Source of the DNA: Motiliproteus sp. SC1-56
GTDB taxonomy: Bacteria > Pseudomonadota > Gammaproteobacteria > Pseudomonadales > Balneatricaceae
Direction: 5' to 3'
NCBI RefSeq assembly: GCF_017309075.1
Contig: NZ_JAEMGS010000011.1
Location: 1 to 64,000 of the forward strand
DNA: 64,000 nucleotides
The position numbers and the translations under genes were made by a program. Of this stretch, positions 43,474-51,514 are shown piece by piece. The notes under the pieces were generated by a model, which was given only the letters and a program-made list of their open reading frames with translations, was not told where the DNA came from and searched no databases. Within the stretch, counting starts at the first letter, position 1, and each line of letters starts with the position of its first letter.

Positions 43474-44166
43474 TCAGGCGGATCGCACCCGCGGGCGCGG
43501 CAGGACATCTAGCAGTGCCAACAAACGCTGGCGGGCGGCACGGGGGTCCCCGGACAGGTCTTCCCGCAACCGGGGTAGATCCTCGACCAGATCCACATCG
43601 TAGCCCGGGGCGGTGTACGTCACCTTAAGCCCCCCCTGTAGGCAGCACGCATGCAGGGCTTCACCCAAAGTAGCCGTACTCCATGGAAGCGCCTCCAGCT
43701 CAGGCCAGGGCTCACGACTGGCCATCAGCACCACCCCGCCGTCCGCCGCCGCCGAAAGCACCACCGGCGACCGGGCGAGCTCCCGACGAACGGCACTGTA
43801 ATGCCCCGAGTCCAGCCCGGGAGCATCGGTTCCGATATAGACCAAGCGCTGGTGGCCCAACGCACGCAACTGGCTGTCAAGGCGGTTAATCCGCGCACCG
43901 AGGTTGCCCTCGCCCTGGGGGAGCACACAGGCGCCGACCGGCAGGTTCGCGGCCCAATCCCGGTCCTCGGTACGCGCCGGGGAAATAACCACGGGGCCTG
44001 GCCACTGTGCCGCGTCTTCCAGCGCACAATTCAACAGAGCCTGCGCCAGCCGCCGGGTAAGCTCTGCGCCGAGGGCCGGCGCCAGCCGCTGCTTGCCTTC
44101 GGTCAGCGTCGGCCGTTTACACAGGATTACCAGGGTTGGCTCGGGGACCGACGAACATCGGGTCAT
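43474..44166 (-). CDS. DUF2064/TIGR04282-type glycosyltransferase-like protein
   Basis: A 230-residue nucleotidyl/glycosyltransferase-fold protein of the DUF2064 (CofC-like) family. LVILCKRPTLTEGKQRLAPALG is the nucleotide-binding start (the Lys-x-Pro-x-x-Gly-x-x-Lys-x-Arg pattern), QGEGNLGARI and VYIGTDAPGLDSGH are the core, and AADGGVVLMA the final strand. NCBI names such proteins TIGR04282 arsenosugar biosynthesis glycosyltransferases. It is the first gene of the operon with the radical SAM, MTAP-like and TIGR04283-like genes. Its ATG lacks a strong ribosome site. Confidence 0.8.
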   Translation of the reverse strand: MTRCSSVPEPTLVILCKRPTLTEGKQRLAPALGAELTRRLAQALLNCALEDAAQWPGPVVISPARTEDRDWAANLPVGACVLPQGEGNLGARINRLDSQLRALGHQRLVYIGTDAPGLDSGHYSAVRRELARSPVVLSAAADGGVVLMASREPWPELEALPWSTATLGEALHACCLQGGLKVTYTAPGYDVDLVEDLPRLREDLSGDPRAARQRLLALLDVLPRPRVRSA

Positions 44167-44288
44167 TAGGGCTTCACCTCATCGAACATCGCACGCTGAA
44201 TTAGACGCACGGGTTCCACGTCTGTTACAGGAGCTTTAAAAGGTCATTGCGGACCTATATTTACTTACTTTTACGTACCTATCAATTT

Positions 44289-44302
44289 CGTTCAATTGAA
44301 CG
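44289..44302. promoter_or_regulatory. 14-bp palindrome upstream of the MetF-like gene
   Basis: CGTTCAATTGAACG is a perfect palindrome in an AT-rich stretch about 105 bases before the MetF-like ATG. It also lies about 120 bases upstream of the divergent DUF2064 operon. It may be an operator for either side; the regulator is unknown. Confidence 0.45.
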
Positions 44303-44406
44303 TGAGAATATTTCCCTTATAACGAATTCAACGCGAACAAAGCCCCAGTTATACTGTTTCGCGATCAAACCAGCTTCACCACTTTACGTCCGCCGGGAGT
44401 TATCTA

Positions 44407-45369
44407 ATGGCCGAGTCGCTGCACAGTAAACTGAACGATCCCAGCCGTGGGGTCTACTTTTTGGGCACGACACCGCCCAAGGCACGCACCGACGACCAGC
44501 AAATGGCCGAGATTGCAGACAAGCTGTTAGCCCGCCTGACGCAGCTCGAGTACGACGGCCTTATCGTCTATGACATTCAGGACGAGAGCAGCCGAGTTGA
44601 TACGCCCCGTCCCTTCCCTTTCATCGGCACCCGGGACCCGCGCGCCTACGCTGCCTTGCTGCAGGAAAAAAGCGGGCGTGAAACCATCACCTACAAGAGC
44701 GTATCCCAGCGTGACCGGGCAAGTTTCGAGCAGTGGCTGGCCGAAGCCTGGGACAAGTACGGGGTACGCAACCTGGTCTTGGTCGGCAGCCCGTCGCAAA
44801 CCGCGGACATTCAGCTCTCCCTGTCCGATGCCTACCAAGCCACTGCCGAGATCGACCTGGCCTTCAATCTGGGCGGTGTCACTATCGCCGAGCGACACGC
44901 AAAGAAAGGCAACGAACATCAGCGCCTGCTGGAGAAGACGGCCAAGGGGTGTCAGTACTTCATCTCCCAGGCGGTTTACGACGCTCCCGCTACCATCGAT
45001 CTGCTGCACGAGTATGGCGCCCAGTGCCGCGCTGAGAACCGCCGGCCCAACCGGGTGATCCTCACCTTCACGCCCTGCGGCAGCGCCAAGACCCTGGCAT
45101 TCATGGAGTGGCTGGGAATCTCCGTGTCCAAGGCGACGGCGGCACAGATACTGAACGCTCCCAACCCGCTCAGCGAGTCGGTCCGCATCTGCCGGCGCAA
45201 CCTGGACCTGATTCTGGACGCCTGCCTGCCCTACCAGATTCCGATCGGACTGAATATCGAGAGCCTGACCAACCGCAAGGAGGAGATCGAAGCCTCCATC
45301 CGCCTGTTCAAGCTGCTCAAGGCGCGACTCGAAGAGCGCCTGGTGCTGCAGGAACTCGATCAGTCCTGA
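44407..45369 (+). CDS. Methylenetetrahydrofolate reductase family protein
   Basis: A 320-residue TIM-barrel protein of the MTHFR (MetF) superfamily. YDGLIVYDIQDESSR, the SQR-containing segment, NLVLVGSPSQTADIQLSLSDAY and FNLGGVTIAERHAKKGNEHQRLLEKTAKGCQYFISQAVYD follow the barrel of the family, including the flavin/folate loop and the late strand with FISQ. It is more divergent than housekeeping E. coli-type MetF and resembles the short mycobacterial-like group, so it may be a paralogue. A GGGAG-type ribosome site precedes the ATG. It is transcribed away from the radical SAM operon. Confidence 0.75.
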   Translation: MAESLHSKLNDPSRGVYFLGTTPPKARTDDQQMAEIADKLLARLTQLEYDGLIVYDIQDESSRVDTPRPFPFIGTRDPRAYAALLQEKSGRETITYKSVSQRDRASFEQWLAEAWDKYGVRNLVLVGSPSQTADIQLSLSDAYQATAEIDLAFNLGGVTIAERHAKKGNEHQRLLEKTAKGCQYFISQAVYDAPATIDLLHEYGAQCRAENRRPNRVILTFTPCGSAKTLAFMEWLGISVSKATAAQILNAPNPLSESVRICRRNLDLILDACLPYQIPIGLNIESLTNRKEEIEASIRLFKLLKARLEERLVLQELDQS

Positions 45370-45551
45370 TCCTTGGCTCTTAAGGGTCAATGCCAGCCCG
45401 CGCCCTAGCGGCGACCCGGCCCAAGGCAAAGGACCGGGAACACCCACGGGGCAGGCAGCCTCCAACAAACAGAGGGGGATACCCGCTGCGTTGACTTTCA
45501 TCTCAGCCTGCCCCCATTCTATGGATCAAGTCCTGAGAACCCGAGGTGGCG

Positions 45552-46256
45552 ATGCCGAAGAATCAGCCTCCCAGCCCCGCCAATCAAATCGACCAGTTCC
45601 TGCAGCAGGTTAAAAACACCCCGCCTGTTCCCAAAGGCTGCGGCCGCGGGCGACTGATTTTCGCCATGGACGCGACCGCCAGCCGCCAGCCCACCTGGGA
45701 TCGGGCTTGTCAGCTGCAGGGAGACATGTTTACCCGCACGCGTGGGCTGGGCACCCTGGATGTGCAGCTCTGCTTCTACCGGGGCTATGACGAATTCCGA
45801 GTAAGCCGCTGGCACCGAGAGGCCAGCGGACTGCTTCGCGCCATGTCAGCGGTGCAGTGCCTGGGGGGGCACACCCAGATTGGGCGGGTGCTGCGCCACG
45901 TACGCCGTGAACACCAGAAGGAGGCGGTAAACGCACTGGTGTTTATCGGCGACTGCCTGGAGGAACCTATCGACGCGCTGTGCCAGCTGGCCGGTGAACT
46001 GGGGCTGCTGGGGGTGCCGCTGTTTCTATTTCAGGAGGGTGACGACAGCACCGCGGAACAGGGCTTTAAGCAGATGGCTCGGCTCAGCCGGGGCGCTCAC
46101 TGTCGTTTTGACAGCAGCAGTCCGGCGCAGCTCGCTGCCCTGCTTAACGCCGTTGCCACCTACGCCACGGGGGGGCTCGCGGCGCTTAGCGCGATTCGAG
46201 GCGAAGCGCCGCTGATCGCCCAGGTGCGCCAACAACTGGAGGCGCCCAAATCGTGA
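45552..46256 (+). CDS. VWA-like domain protein
   Basis: A 234-residue von Willebrand factor A-type protein. The metal-site motif is in FAMDATASR (D-x-T-x-S, a variant of D-x-S-x-S) near residue 38; GGHTQIGRVLRHV and VFIGDCLEEPIDAL supply the later Thr and Asp positions. No signal peptide or membrane helix is seen, so it is cytoplasmic. The ATG at 45552 has GAGG at good distance; a GTG two codons upstream is possible. Its stop overlaps the start of the J-domain gene (GTGA), so the two act as a pair. No known partner system is recognised nearby. Confidence 0.78.
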   Translation: MPKNQPPSPANQIDQFLQQVKNTPPVPKGCGRGRLIFAMDATASRQPTWDRACQLQGDMFTRTRGLGTLDVQLCFYRGYDEFRVSRWHREASGLLRAMSAVQCLGGHTQIGRVLRHVRREHQKEAVNALVFIGDCLEEPIDALCQLAGELGLLGVPLFLFQEGDDSTAEQGFKQMARLSRGAHCRFDSSSPAQLAALLNAVATYATGGLAALSAIRGEAPLIAQVRQQLEAPKS

Positions 46257-46996
46257 ACCTGGTGCTGATCGCCCTGGCCGTAGGATTACTGTATCTCGGG
46301 ATACGCGAGTTTATCCGGCGAGCGCCCCGCTACGGGGTCCCCTTCCTGTGGCGGCTACTGGTTATCCTCCTGGTGGGCGCCGTGCTGTGGCTGGCGCTGA
46401 CGGGGCGTTTGCACTGGCTGGCTGCCGCCGGCGCCGCACTCTTCCCGTTTGCCCGCCGCTTGCTGCCCTACCTGCTCTCTCTGCTGCGGTTTCTGCCTTT
46501 TCTGCAACAACAGCGCCGACGCCGGCAGGCCAGTCAACGCCAAACAGGGCAGCAGTCGACGGTGCAAACCCAGTGGCTGAGCATGACCCTGGACCACGAC
46601 AGCGGCGATATCGAGGGCCTCATCACCGGCGGGCCCTATGCAGAAAAACGCCTCGGCGAACTTTCGATCGATCAGCTCAAGGACCTTTATTCCCTGTGCC
46701 AGACGCAAGACCCCCAGGCCATTCGCCTGCTGGATGCCTATATTCAGCGTCATTGCGCACAAGAATGGCAAGATCGCGAAGAGAGTCGGGAGGGTGCAGA
46801 CGAAGCCCCTGCCGCAGGGGCCATGAGTCTCAGCGAGGCCTGGGCCATATTGGGACTGGAGCCCGGGGCGTCCCGGGACGAGGTACTGAGTGCCTACAAG
46901 CGGATGATTCTGAAGGTTCACCCTGACCGCGGCGGCAGCAACTACCTCGCCGCACGGATCAACGAGGCAAAAGCCCTGCTGCTCAAACAGCTATAA
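46253..46996 (+). CDS. Membrane-anchored J-domain protein
   Basis: A 247-residue protein with two to three N-terminal membrane helices (about residues 1-85), an Arg/Gln-rich linker (RRRRQASQRQ), a middle region, and a C-terminal J domain (about 193-247) with the HPD motif in LKVHPDRGGSN. The layout (membrane, linker, C-terminal J domain) resembles TIM14/DjlA-like co-chaperones that recruit DnaK to the inner membrane. It is co-translated with the VWA-like protein just upstream, which suggests a joint function. No SecB/Tim44-like partner is visible. Confidence 0.8.
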   Translation: MNLVLIALAVGLLYLGIREFIRRAPRYGVPFLWRLLVILLVGAVLWLALTGRLHWLAAAGAALFPFARRLLPYLLSLLRFLPFLQQQRRRRQASQRQTGQQSTVQTQWLSMTLDHDSGDIEGLITGGPYAEKRLGELSIDQLKDLYSLCQTQDPQAIRLLDAYIQRHCAQEWQDREESREGADEAPAAGAMSLSEAWAILGLEPGASRDEVLSAYKRMILKVHPDRGGSNYLAARINEAKALLLKQL

Positions 46997-47049
46997 ACCC
47001 TAAGATCAAGCGAGCGTTTGAAAACAACAACTTGAAAAAGGAATTTACA

Positions 47050-47358
47050 ATGAACGTGATGATAGACATCTGTGTGGTCCCCCTAGGCGTGGGCGTTTCC
47101 GTTTCCGAATACGTCGCGGCCTGCCAGACGGTGTTTCAGGAAGCCGGACTCAAGCACCAGATGCACGCTTACGGTACCAACGTGGAGGGAGAGTGGGACG
47201 AGGTTTTCGCAGCGGTAAAGCAGTGCCATGCGGTGGTCCACGCAATGGGTGCCCCTCGGGTCACCACCTCGGTGCGTATCGGCACCCGCACCGACCGCCA
47301 CCAGTCTATGGCTGACAAGGTGCAGAGCGTCGAACAGCGGCTGCAAAGAACCAGTTGA
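47050..47358 (+). CDS. MTH1187 family thiamine-binding-like protein
   Basis: A 102-residue protein of the MTH1187/YkoF-related family (ferredoxin-like fold, Pfam Thiamine_BP). NVMIDICVVPLGVGVSVSEYVAACQ, YGTNVEGEWDEVFAAVKQCHAVVHAMGAPRVTTSVRIGTRTDR is the full family pattern. The ATG at 47050 is chosen with AAGGA upstream. Members bind thiamine or hydroxymethylpyrimidine; transport or chaperone roles have been proposed. It stands between the J-domain gene and pta. Confidence 0.85.
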   Translation: MNVMIDICVVPLGVGVSVSEYVAACQTVFQEAGLKHQMHAYGTNVEGEWDEVFAAVKQCHAVVHAMGAPRVTTSVRIGTRTDRHQSMADKVQSVEQRLQRTS

Positions 47359-47385
47359 GTTCCCCTTCGCCCTCCCCCGCAGGAG

Positions 47386-47427
47386 CCTGCACCATTGTTT
47401 CAGGCTCCACTGAAACAATGGTGCAGG
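47386..47427. repeat. Perfect 18-bp inverted repeat upstream of pta
   Basis: CCTGCACCATTGTTTCAG, a six-base loop (GCTCCA) and the exact complement CTGAAACAATGGTGCAGG form an 18-pair hairpin. It is 28 bases past the stop of the MTH1187-family gene and about 150 bases before pta. No T-run follows on either strand. It could be a factor-dependent terminator, an mRNA-processing site or an operator with half-sites TGCACCATTG. Confidence 0.7.
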
Positions 47428-47573
47428 TGCGAAAAGCAGGGTAAAATACGGACCACCCGCAAATAACAACAGCCATCAGCGGCCGCTCTTCTTCCCGTGT
47501 TACAACGCGGGGACTTCAACGGCGCCCGCTATTCTTTTTGCCCATTCGGGCCAGCAACAACGAGAGAGCCCCC

Positions 47574-49712
47574 GTGACCCATACGCTTATGGTCGTCCCC
47601 ACCGGTATTGGTACCGGCCTGACCACCACCGTTCTCGGCCTTTTCCACGCTTTGGAGTGCCGAGGCGTCCAGGTGCATTTTTTCAAGCCCATTGCCCAAA
47701 CCGACGGCCACGAGGAAGCGGACCGCTCCATCGCCATGCTACAGCCTGCGTGCAAACACCCCATTGCCGACCCCATCGATATTCGCGAAGCCGAGAAGCT
47801 GCTCAGCAAGGATCAGGGCGACGAATTGCTGGAGGAAGTGGTTGGACGTTTTGACCGCCATGTCGAGGACAGCGACGAGGTGGTCATTATCGAGGGCATG
47901 GTGCCCACCCGCAGCCAACCCTACGCCACACGTATTAACAAAGAGATCGCCCGCGCCCTGGATTGCGAAGTGGTGCTGGTGGCTGCCCCCGGCACGGACA
48001 GCCTCGACGCGCTGGAAGATCATATCGACATCACCGCCAGAGCCTACGGAGGCATCCATGACCCGCAGGTTGTGGGCTGCATTCTCAACAAGCTGAGCGC
48101 ACCGGTGGACAGGGATGGGCGGGTGCGACCCAACGATATCGAAGACGCGACGGTGGCCTTCAGCCTCACCGAGGAGCAGGTGCGGGCCCAGGCCACCCTC
48201 TTTCAGGACGACTTCCGCTTGCTAGGCTGCATCCCCTGGCGTGAACGGATGATCGCCCCTCGAGTAAGCGATGTCGCCGAGTACCTCGGCGCCGAGCTGA
48301 TCAACCGGGGGGACCTCAGCGAACGACGGGTCAAGCGCATCACCATCTGTGCCCACACCGTGGCTAATGTCATTCCCGATCTGCAGGCCGGGACCCTGGT
48401 GCTCACCCCCGGCGACCGGGAGGATATCATCCTCGCGACCTGCCTGGCCGCGCTTAACGGCATCGACCTGGCGGGCTTGGTCCTGACCGGTGGTTACCGC
48501 CCCTCCGCGGCGGTGATGAGCCTGTGTCAGGACGCCATGGCCGGCGGCCTGCCGGTACTGATGATCGATTCGGACGCCTGGCAAACCGCACTGCACATTT
48601 CCCGTTTCAATCGCGAGGTCCCCGTCGACGACCTGGACCGGATCGAGCGCATCAAGGGCATTACCGCCTCTTTTATCGATGTCAGCTGGCTGGTGGAGCA
48701 AGCCAGCCAAAAGCAAGAGCGACGCCTTTCGCCCCCGGCGTTTCGCTACCAGTTGGTGGAACGGGCCCGCCGCGCCGGCAAGACTATCGTTCTGCCCGAA
48801 GGCAACGAGCCTCGCACCATCAAGGCGGCAGCCATCTGCGCCAACCGCGGCATTGCCCGCTGCGCCCTGCTGGGTAACGAAGATGAAATCCGACGTCTGG
48901 CCGAAGGCCAGGGAGTGCGTCTGGGCGACGGCGTGGAGATTTTCGATCCCGAGCGGATCCGCAGCCATTACGTGGAGCGCATGGTGGAGCTGCGCAAGCA
49001 CAAGGGAATCACCCCTGAGATCGCCGCCGAGCAACTCGAAGACAACGTGGTGCTGGGCACGCTGATGCTGGAAATGGGCCATGTGGACGGGCTGGTCAGC
49101 GGTGCGGTCCACACAACCGCGAACACCATCCGCCCCCCGCTGCAGCTGATAAAAACCGCACCGGGCTGCAACCTGGTCTCCTCGGTCTTTTTCATGTGCC
49201 TGCCCGACCAGGTGCTGGTCTACGGTGACTGCGCCATCAACCCCGATCCCAACGCTGAGGAGCTGGCGGATATTGCCATTCAGAGCGCCGATTCGGCCCA
49301 GGCCTTCGGAATTCCGCCACGGGTCGCGATGATCAGTTACAGCACCGGCGGCTCCGGGCAGGGCGCCGATGTGGAGAAAGTGCGCACCGCCACCCGCTTG
49401 GCCCGGGAAAAACGCCCCGACCTGCTGATCGACGGTCCCCTGCAGTACGATGCCGCCATCATGGAGAGCGTGGCCCGCAGCAAGGCGCCGGACAGTGCCG
49501 TGGCAGGCCGTGCCACCGTGTTCGTGTTCCCGGATCTCAATACCGGCAACACCACCTACAAGGCGGTACAGCGCAGCGCTGACGTCATCAGCATCGGCCC
49601 CATGCTCCAGGGCATGCGCAAGCCGGTGAACGACCTCTCCCGCGGCGCGCTGGTGGAGGATATCGTATTCACCGTGGCCCTAACCGCGATTCAGGCAGCC
49701 AGCCAGCCGTAA
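47574..49712 (+). CDS. pta: Phosphate acetyltransferase (long form)
   Basis: A 712-residue long-form Pta that interconverts acetyl-CoA and acetyl phosphate. The N-terminal half is a P-loop-like DRTGG regulatory part (THTLMVVPTGIGTGLTTTVLG, then the central DRTGG domain at about 215-330). The C-terminal catalytic PTA_PTB domain spans about 390-710 (IVLPEGNEPRTIKAA, AISYSTGGSGQGADVEKV-like block, FVFPDLNTGNTTYKAVQR). The GTG at 47574 matches the start of long Pta proteins; an ATG 36 bases earlier lies in the frame but adds an unlikely segment. No ackA is adjacent. Confidence 0.95.
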   Translation: MTHTLMVVPTGIGTGLTTTVLGLFHALECRGVQVHFFKPIAQTDGHEEADRSIAMLQPACKHPIADPIDIREAEKLLSKDQGDELLEEVVGRFDRHVEDSDEVVIIEGMVPTRSQPYATRINKEIARALDCEVVLVAAPGTDSLDALEDHIDITARAYGGIHDPQVVGCILNKLSAPVDRDGRVRPNDIEDATVAFSLTEEQVRAQATLFQDDFRLLGCIPWRERMIAPRVSDVAEYLGAELINRGDLSERRVKRITICAHTVANVIPDLQAGTLVLTPGDREDIILATCLAALNGIDLAGLVLTGGYRPSAAVMSLCQDAMAGGLPVLMIDSDAWQTALHISRFNREVPVDDLDRIERIKGITASFIDVSWLVEQASQKQERRLSPPAFRYQLVERARRAGKTIVLPEGNEPRTIKAAAICANRGIARCALLGNEDEIRRLAEGQGVRLGDGVEIFDPERIRSHYVERMVELRKHKGITPEIAAEQLEDNVVLGTLMLEMGHVDGLVSGAVHTTANTIRPPLQLIKTAPGCNLVSSVFFMCLPDQVLVYGDCAINPDPNAEELADIAIQSADSAQAFGIPPRVAMISYSTGGSGQGADVEKVRTATRLAREKRPDLLIDGPLQYDAAIMESVARSKAPDSAVAGRATVFVFPDLNTGNTTYKAVQRSADVISIGPMLQGMRKPVNDLSRGALVEDIVFTVALTAIQAASQP

Positions 49713-49736
49713 CGGCAACCTCGGACAAGCGGCCGT

Positions 49737-49754
49737 CGCCCCTCTTTCGGGGCG
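49737..49754. terminator. Hairpin between pta and the CPXCG gene (candidate)
   Basis: CGCCCC, loop TCTTTC and GGGGCG form a short stem in the gap between convergent genes. No T-run is present, so termination here is uncertain. Confidence 0.4.
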
Positions 49755-49759
49755 GCGGG

Positions 49760-49948
49760 CTACTCCCGGTCGGTTTTCAGCTCCAGCAACTCCACGTCAC
49801 CCTCGGCCGTGCACACCAGGTGCACCAGCATCGGCTGACAGCAGCGGGGGCAGTCCTCGTAATAATCCTGTTCTTCAACGCCACACTCCACCCGCAGGTC
49901 CACCTTGGAGCCGCAATAAGGGCAGTTCCTTTCCACCTCTTCCAACAT
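49760..49948 (-). CDS. CPXCG-motif Cys-rich small protein
   Basis: A 62-residue protein of the CPXCG family. It has two zinc-ribbon knuckles: NCPYCGSK near residue 9 and DCPRCCQPM near residue 34, with Cys at 21 in between. The ATG at 49948 has a very good ribosome site (AAAGGAGG); upstream sequence in the same frame is not credible. It is divergent from the retropepsin-like gene. Members are small zinc-binding proteins of unknown function. Confidence 0.85.
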   Translation of the reverse strand: MLEEVERNCPYCGSKVDLRVECGVEEQDYYEDCPRCCQPMLVHLVCTAEGDVELLELKTDRE

Positions 49949-50049
49949 GTTCGCAACCTCCTTTGACCGCTCTGGTAAGCTGAGTCTAGATAACGCGCCT
50001 GCAGGTGTGATTGAAACCAGGGACAAACAGCCAAGGAGCACACAGGACA

Positions 50050-50589
50050 ATGAACGCCCCCACCGGAAAGCGTCTGGGCCAGGGCATGTGGGTGGCCTTC
50101 TGGGCCCTGCTGCTGGCGTTACTGGCGTTGATGTTCGGGCGCTGGGAAGAAGCTCGTTACAACCCCAACAGCGAACTTAGCGTTCGCGAGGGTCCGGGAG
50201 GAAGCGCCCTGCTGTTACAGCCCAACCATCAAGGCCATTACCTGTTTGACGGGCACATTGACGAGACGCCGGCCACCTTTCTGATTGACACGGGGGCAAG
50301 CGACGTCGTGATTCCCAAGACCATCGCCGACCGAGCCGGACTGAAAGGCCAAGGGCGTTTTTCCGCCAGAACCGCCAATGGCACCATCAGCGTTTCCCGC
50401 ACCCGGATCGAGCGCCTGCGACTGGGGCCGCTCACCTTGCACGACGTACGCGCGACCATCAATCCCCACATGACCGGAGAGGTGCTGCTGGGCATGAGTG
50501 CGTTGAAGCGACTCGAACTCAGCCACAGCGCCGACGGACTGGTTCTGAGACGACCCGGCGGCAGCGACCAAAAGCCCTCTCCTCTTTAA
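50050..50589 (+). CDS. Membrane-anchored retropepsin-like aspartic protease
   Basis: A 179-residue protein of the clan AA, TIGR02281-type aspartic protease family. One N-terminal membrane helix (about 12-32, MWVAFWALLLALLALMFG) is followed by a periplasmic single-domain retropepsin. The catalytic motif is FLIDTGASDVVIP near residue 78 (Asp-Thr-Gly), and the hydrophobic-glycine partner is EVLLGMSALKRLEL. Such enzymes act as homodimers. The ATG has AAGGAG upstream. The substrate is unknown. Confidence 0.88.
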   Translation: MNAPTGKRLGQGMWVAFWALLLALLALMFGRWEEARYNPNSELSVREGPGGSALLLQPNHQGHYLFDGHIDETPATFLIDTGASDVVIPKTIADRAGLKGQGRFSARTANGTISVSRTRIERLRLGPLTLHDVRATINPHMTGEVLLGMSALKRLELSHSADGLVLRRPGGSDQKPSPL

Positions 50590-50695
50590 CCACAAATTAC
50601 GCAGGTGTATAATATTTGAGCAGGGCGCGAGCCCCAAACCTCGGGCAAGGGAAGCTCGGACGAATAACAATTTCAACTCGACAAGGAGGGTGGCA

Positions 50696-50899
50696 ATGAA
50701 CCTTGAACATTTAAGCAGCAAATTGCGCTTGGATATCGACCATCTGGCGTACCAGGCCCGAACCCAACACCTCTCTCAGGCGCAGTATCGTCAGCGCTTC
50801 GATTCCCTCGCCCGGGGTTATTGCAGCCTCGTTGGCGAAGACGACCTGCCCAAGGTCCAGCAACTGGTCCAACGCTACGAGCAACGCCTTTCCCTGTAA
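50696..50899 (+). CDS. Small conserved-looking protein of unknown function
   Basis: A 67-residue, mostly helical acidic/basic protein (MNLEHLSSKLRLDIDHLAYQ, then QAQYRQRFDSLARGYCSLVG). The start has a strong AAGGAGG site eight bases upstream, and third-position GC use fits its neighbours, so it is likely real. No family was recognised. It is monocistronic, about 100 bases after the protease gene, with a TATAAT-like element (50610) between them. Confidence 0.6.
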   Translation: MNLEHLSSKLRLDIDHLAYQARTQHLSQAQYRQRFDSLARGYCSLVGEDDLPKVQQLVQRYEQRLSL

Positions 50900-51161
50900 C
50901 CCCATGGGCTGGAGCCGGTAGCAGCAAGGCTGCCGGCTTAACGCTCCGCGGCGCGTTCGAGACGAGGTTTCGACCTGACAAAGCGCGTGAATAAAAATTA
51001 ATAATTATTTGTTTTTATGTTTATTTTCCAAAACCAACCCTCCTTGCGATATGCAGTCTATTTTCTCCATCCAGCAGCCTAACTGAAAAAACTTCAAGCC
51101 CAGCGGCCTCTCTGACTTCTATCATATGCAGGAGATCCCCAACTAGCGAGGCGAGCAAAAC

Positions 51162-51443
51162 ATGCTGACGTATGAAGACTGTTTGGACATGTGTGATCTG
51201 ACTCAGGAAGAGATCGATGCGGTTGCCGAGCACGAGCACATGGATCGCATTCAGGCACTTGCCACCGCCGAATACCTGATCCATACCGATGGCGGTGAGC
51301 GCTCCATTCGCAAGATGATTATCGACGATATTCGCGCAGCCCGGGCTCACGGCGACGAAGCACACGAGCAAACCCTTAAACAGGTGTTAGTCCACTTCAT
51401 ACAGACCCACCCGCGGCACCACTCGGCCAGCCGCCAACACTGA
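51162..51443 (+). CDS. Conserved hypothetical small acidic/His protein
   Basis: A 93-residue soluble protein (MLTYEDCLDMCDLTQEEIDAVAEHEH start). The sequence resembles a conserved hypothetical family seen in pseudomonads and relatives, in which an N-terminal Cys-containing helix and an AVAEHEH motif precede a helical domain. The C-terminus is His-rich (THPRHHSASRQH). The spaced Cys and His could bind metal; no function is known. It is followed by a clear terminator. The 262 bases before it are AT-rich and hold no other gene. Confidence 0.65.
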   Translation: MLTYEDCLDMCDLTQEEIDAVAEHEHMDRIQALATAEYLIHTDGGERSIRKMIIDDIRAARAHGDEAHEQTLKQVLVHFIQTHPRHHSASRQH

Positions 51444-51462
51444 GTTTTCACACAATGCCCAG

Positions 51463-51491
51463 AAGCCCCAGCCGTTTCGGCCGGGGCTTTT
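51463..51491 (+). terminator. Intrinsic terminator
   Basis: AAGCCCCAGCCG, loop TTT and CGGCCGGGGCTT pair with one mismatch and are followed by TTTT. It ends the transcript of the gene at 51162-51443. Confidence 0.8.
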
Positions 51492-51514
51492 GCTGCCCCT
51501 CGCCTGCCCGATTT

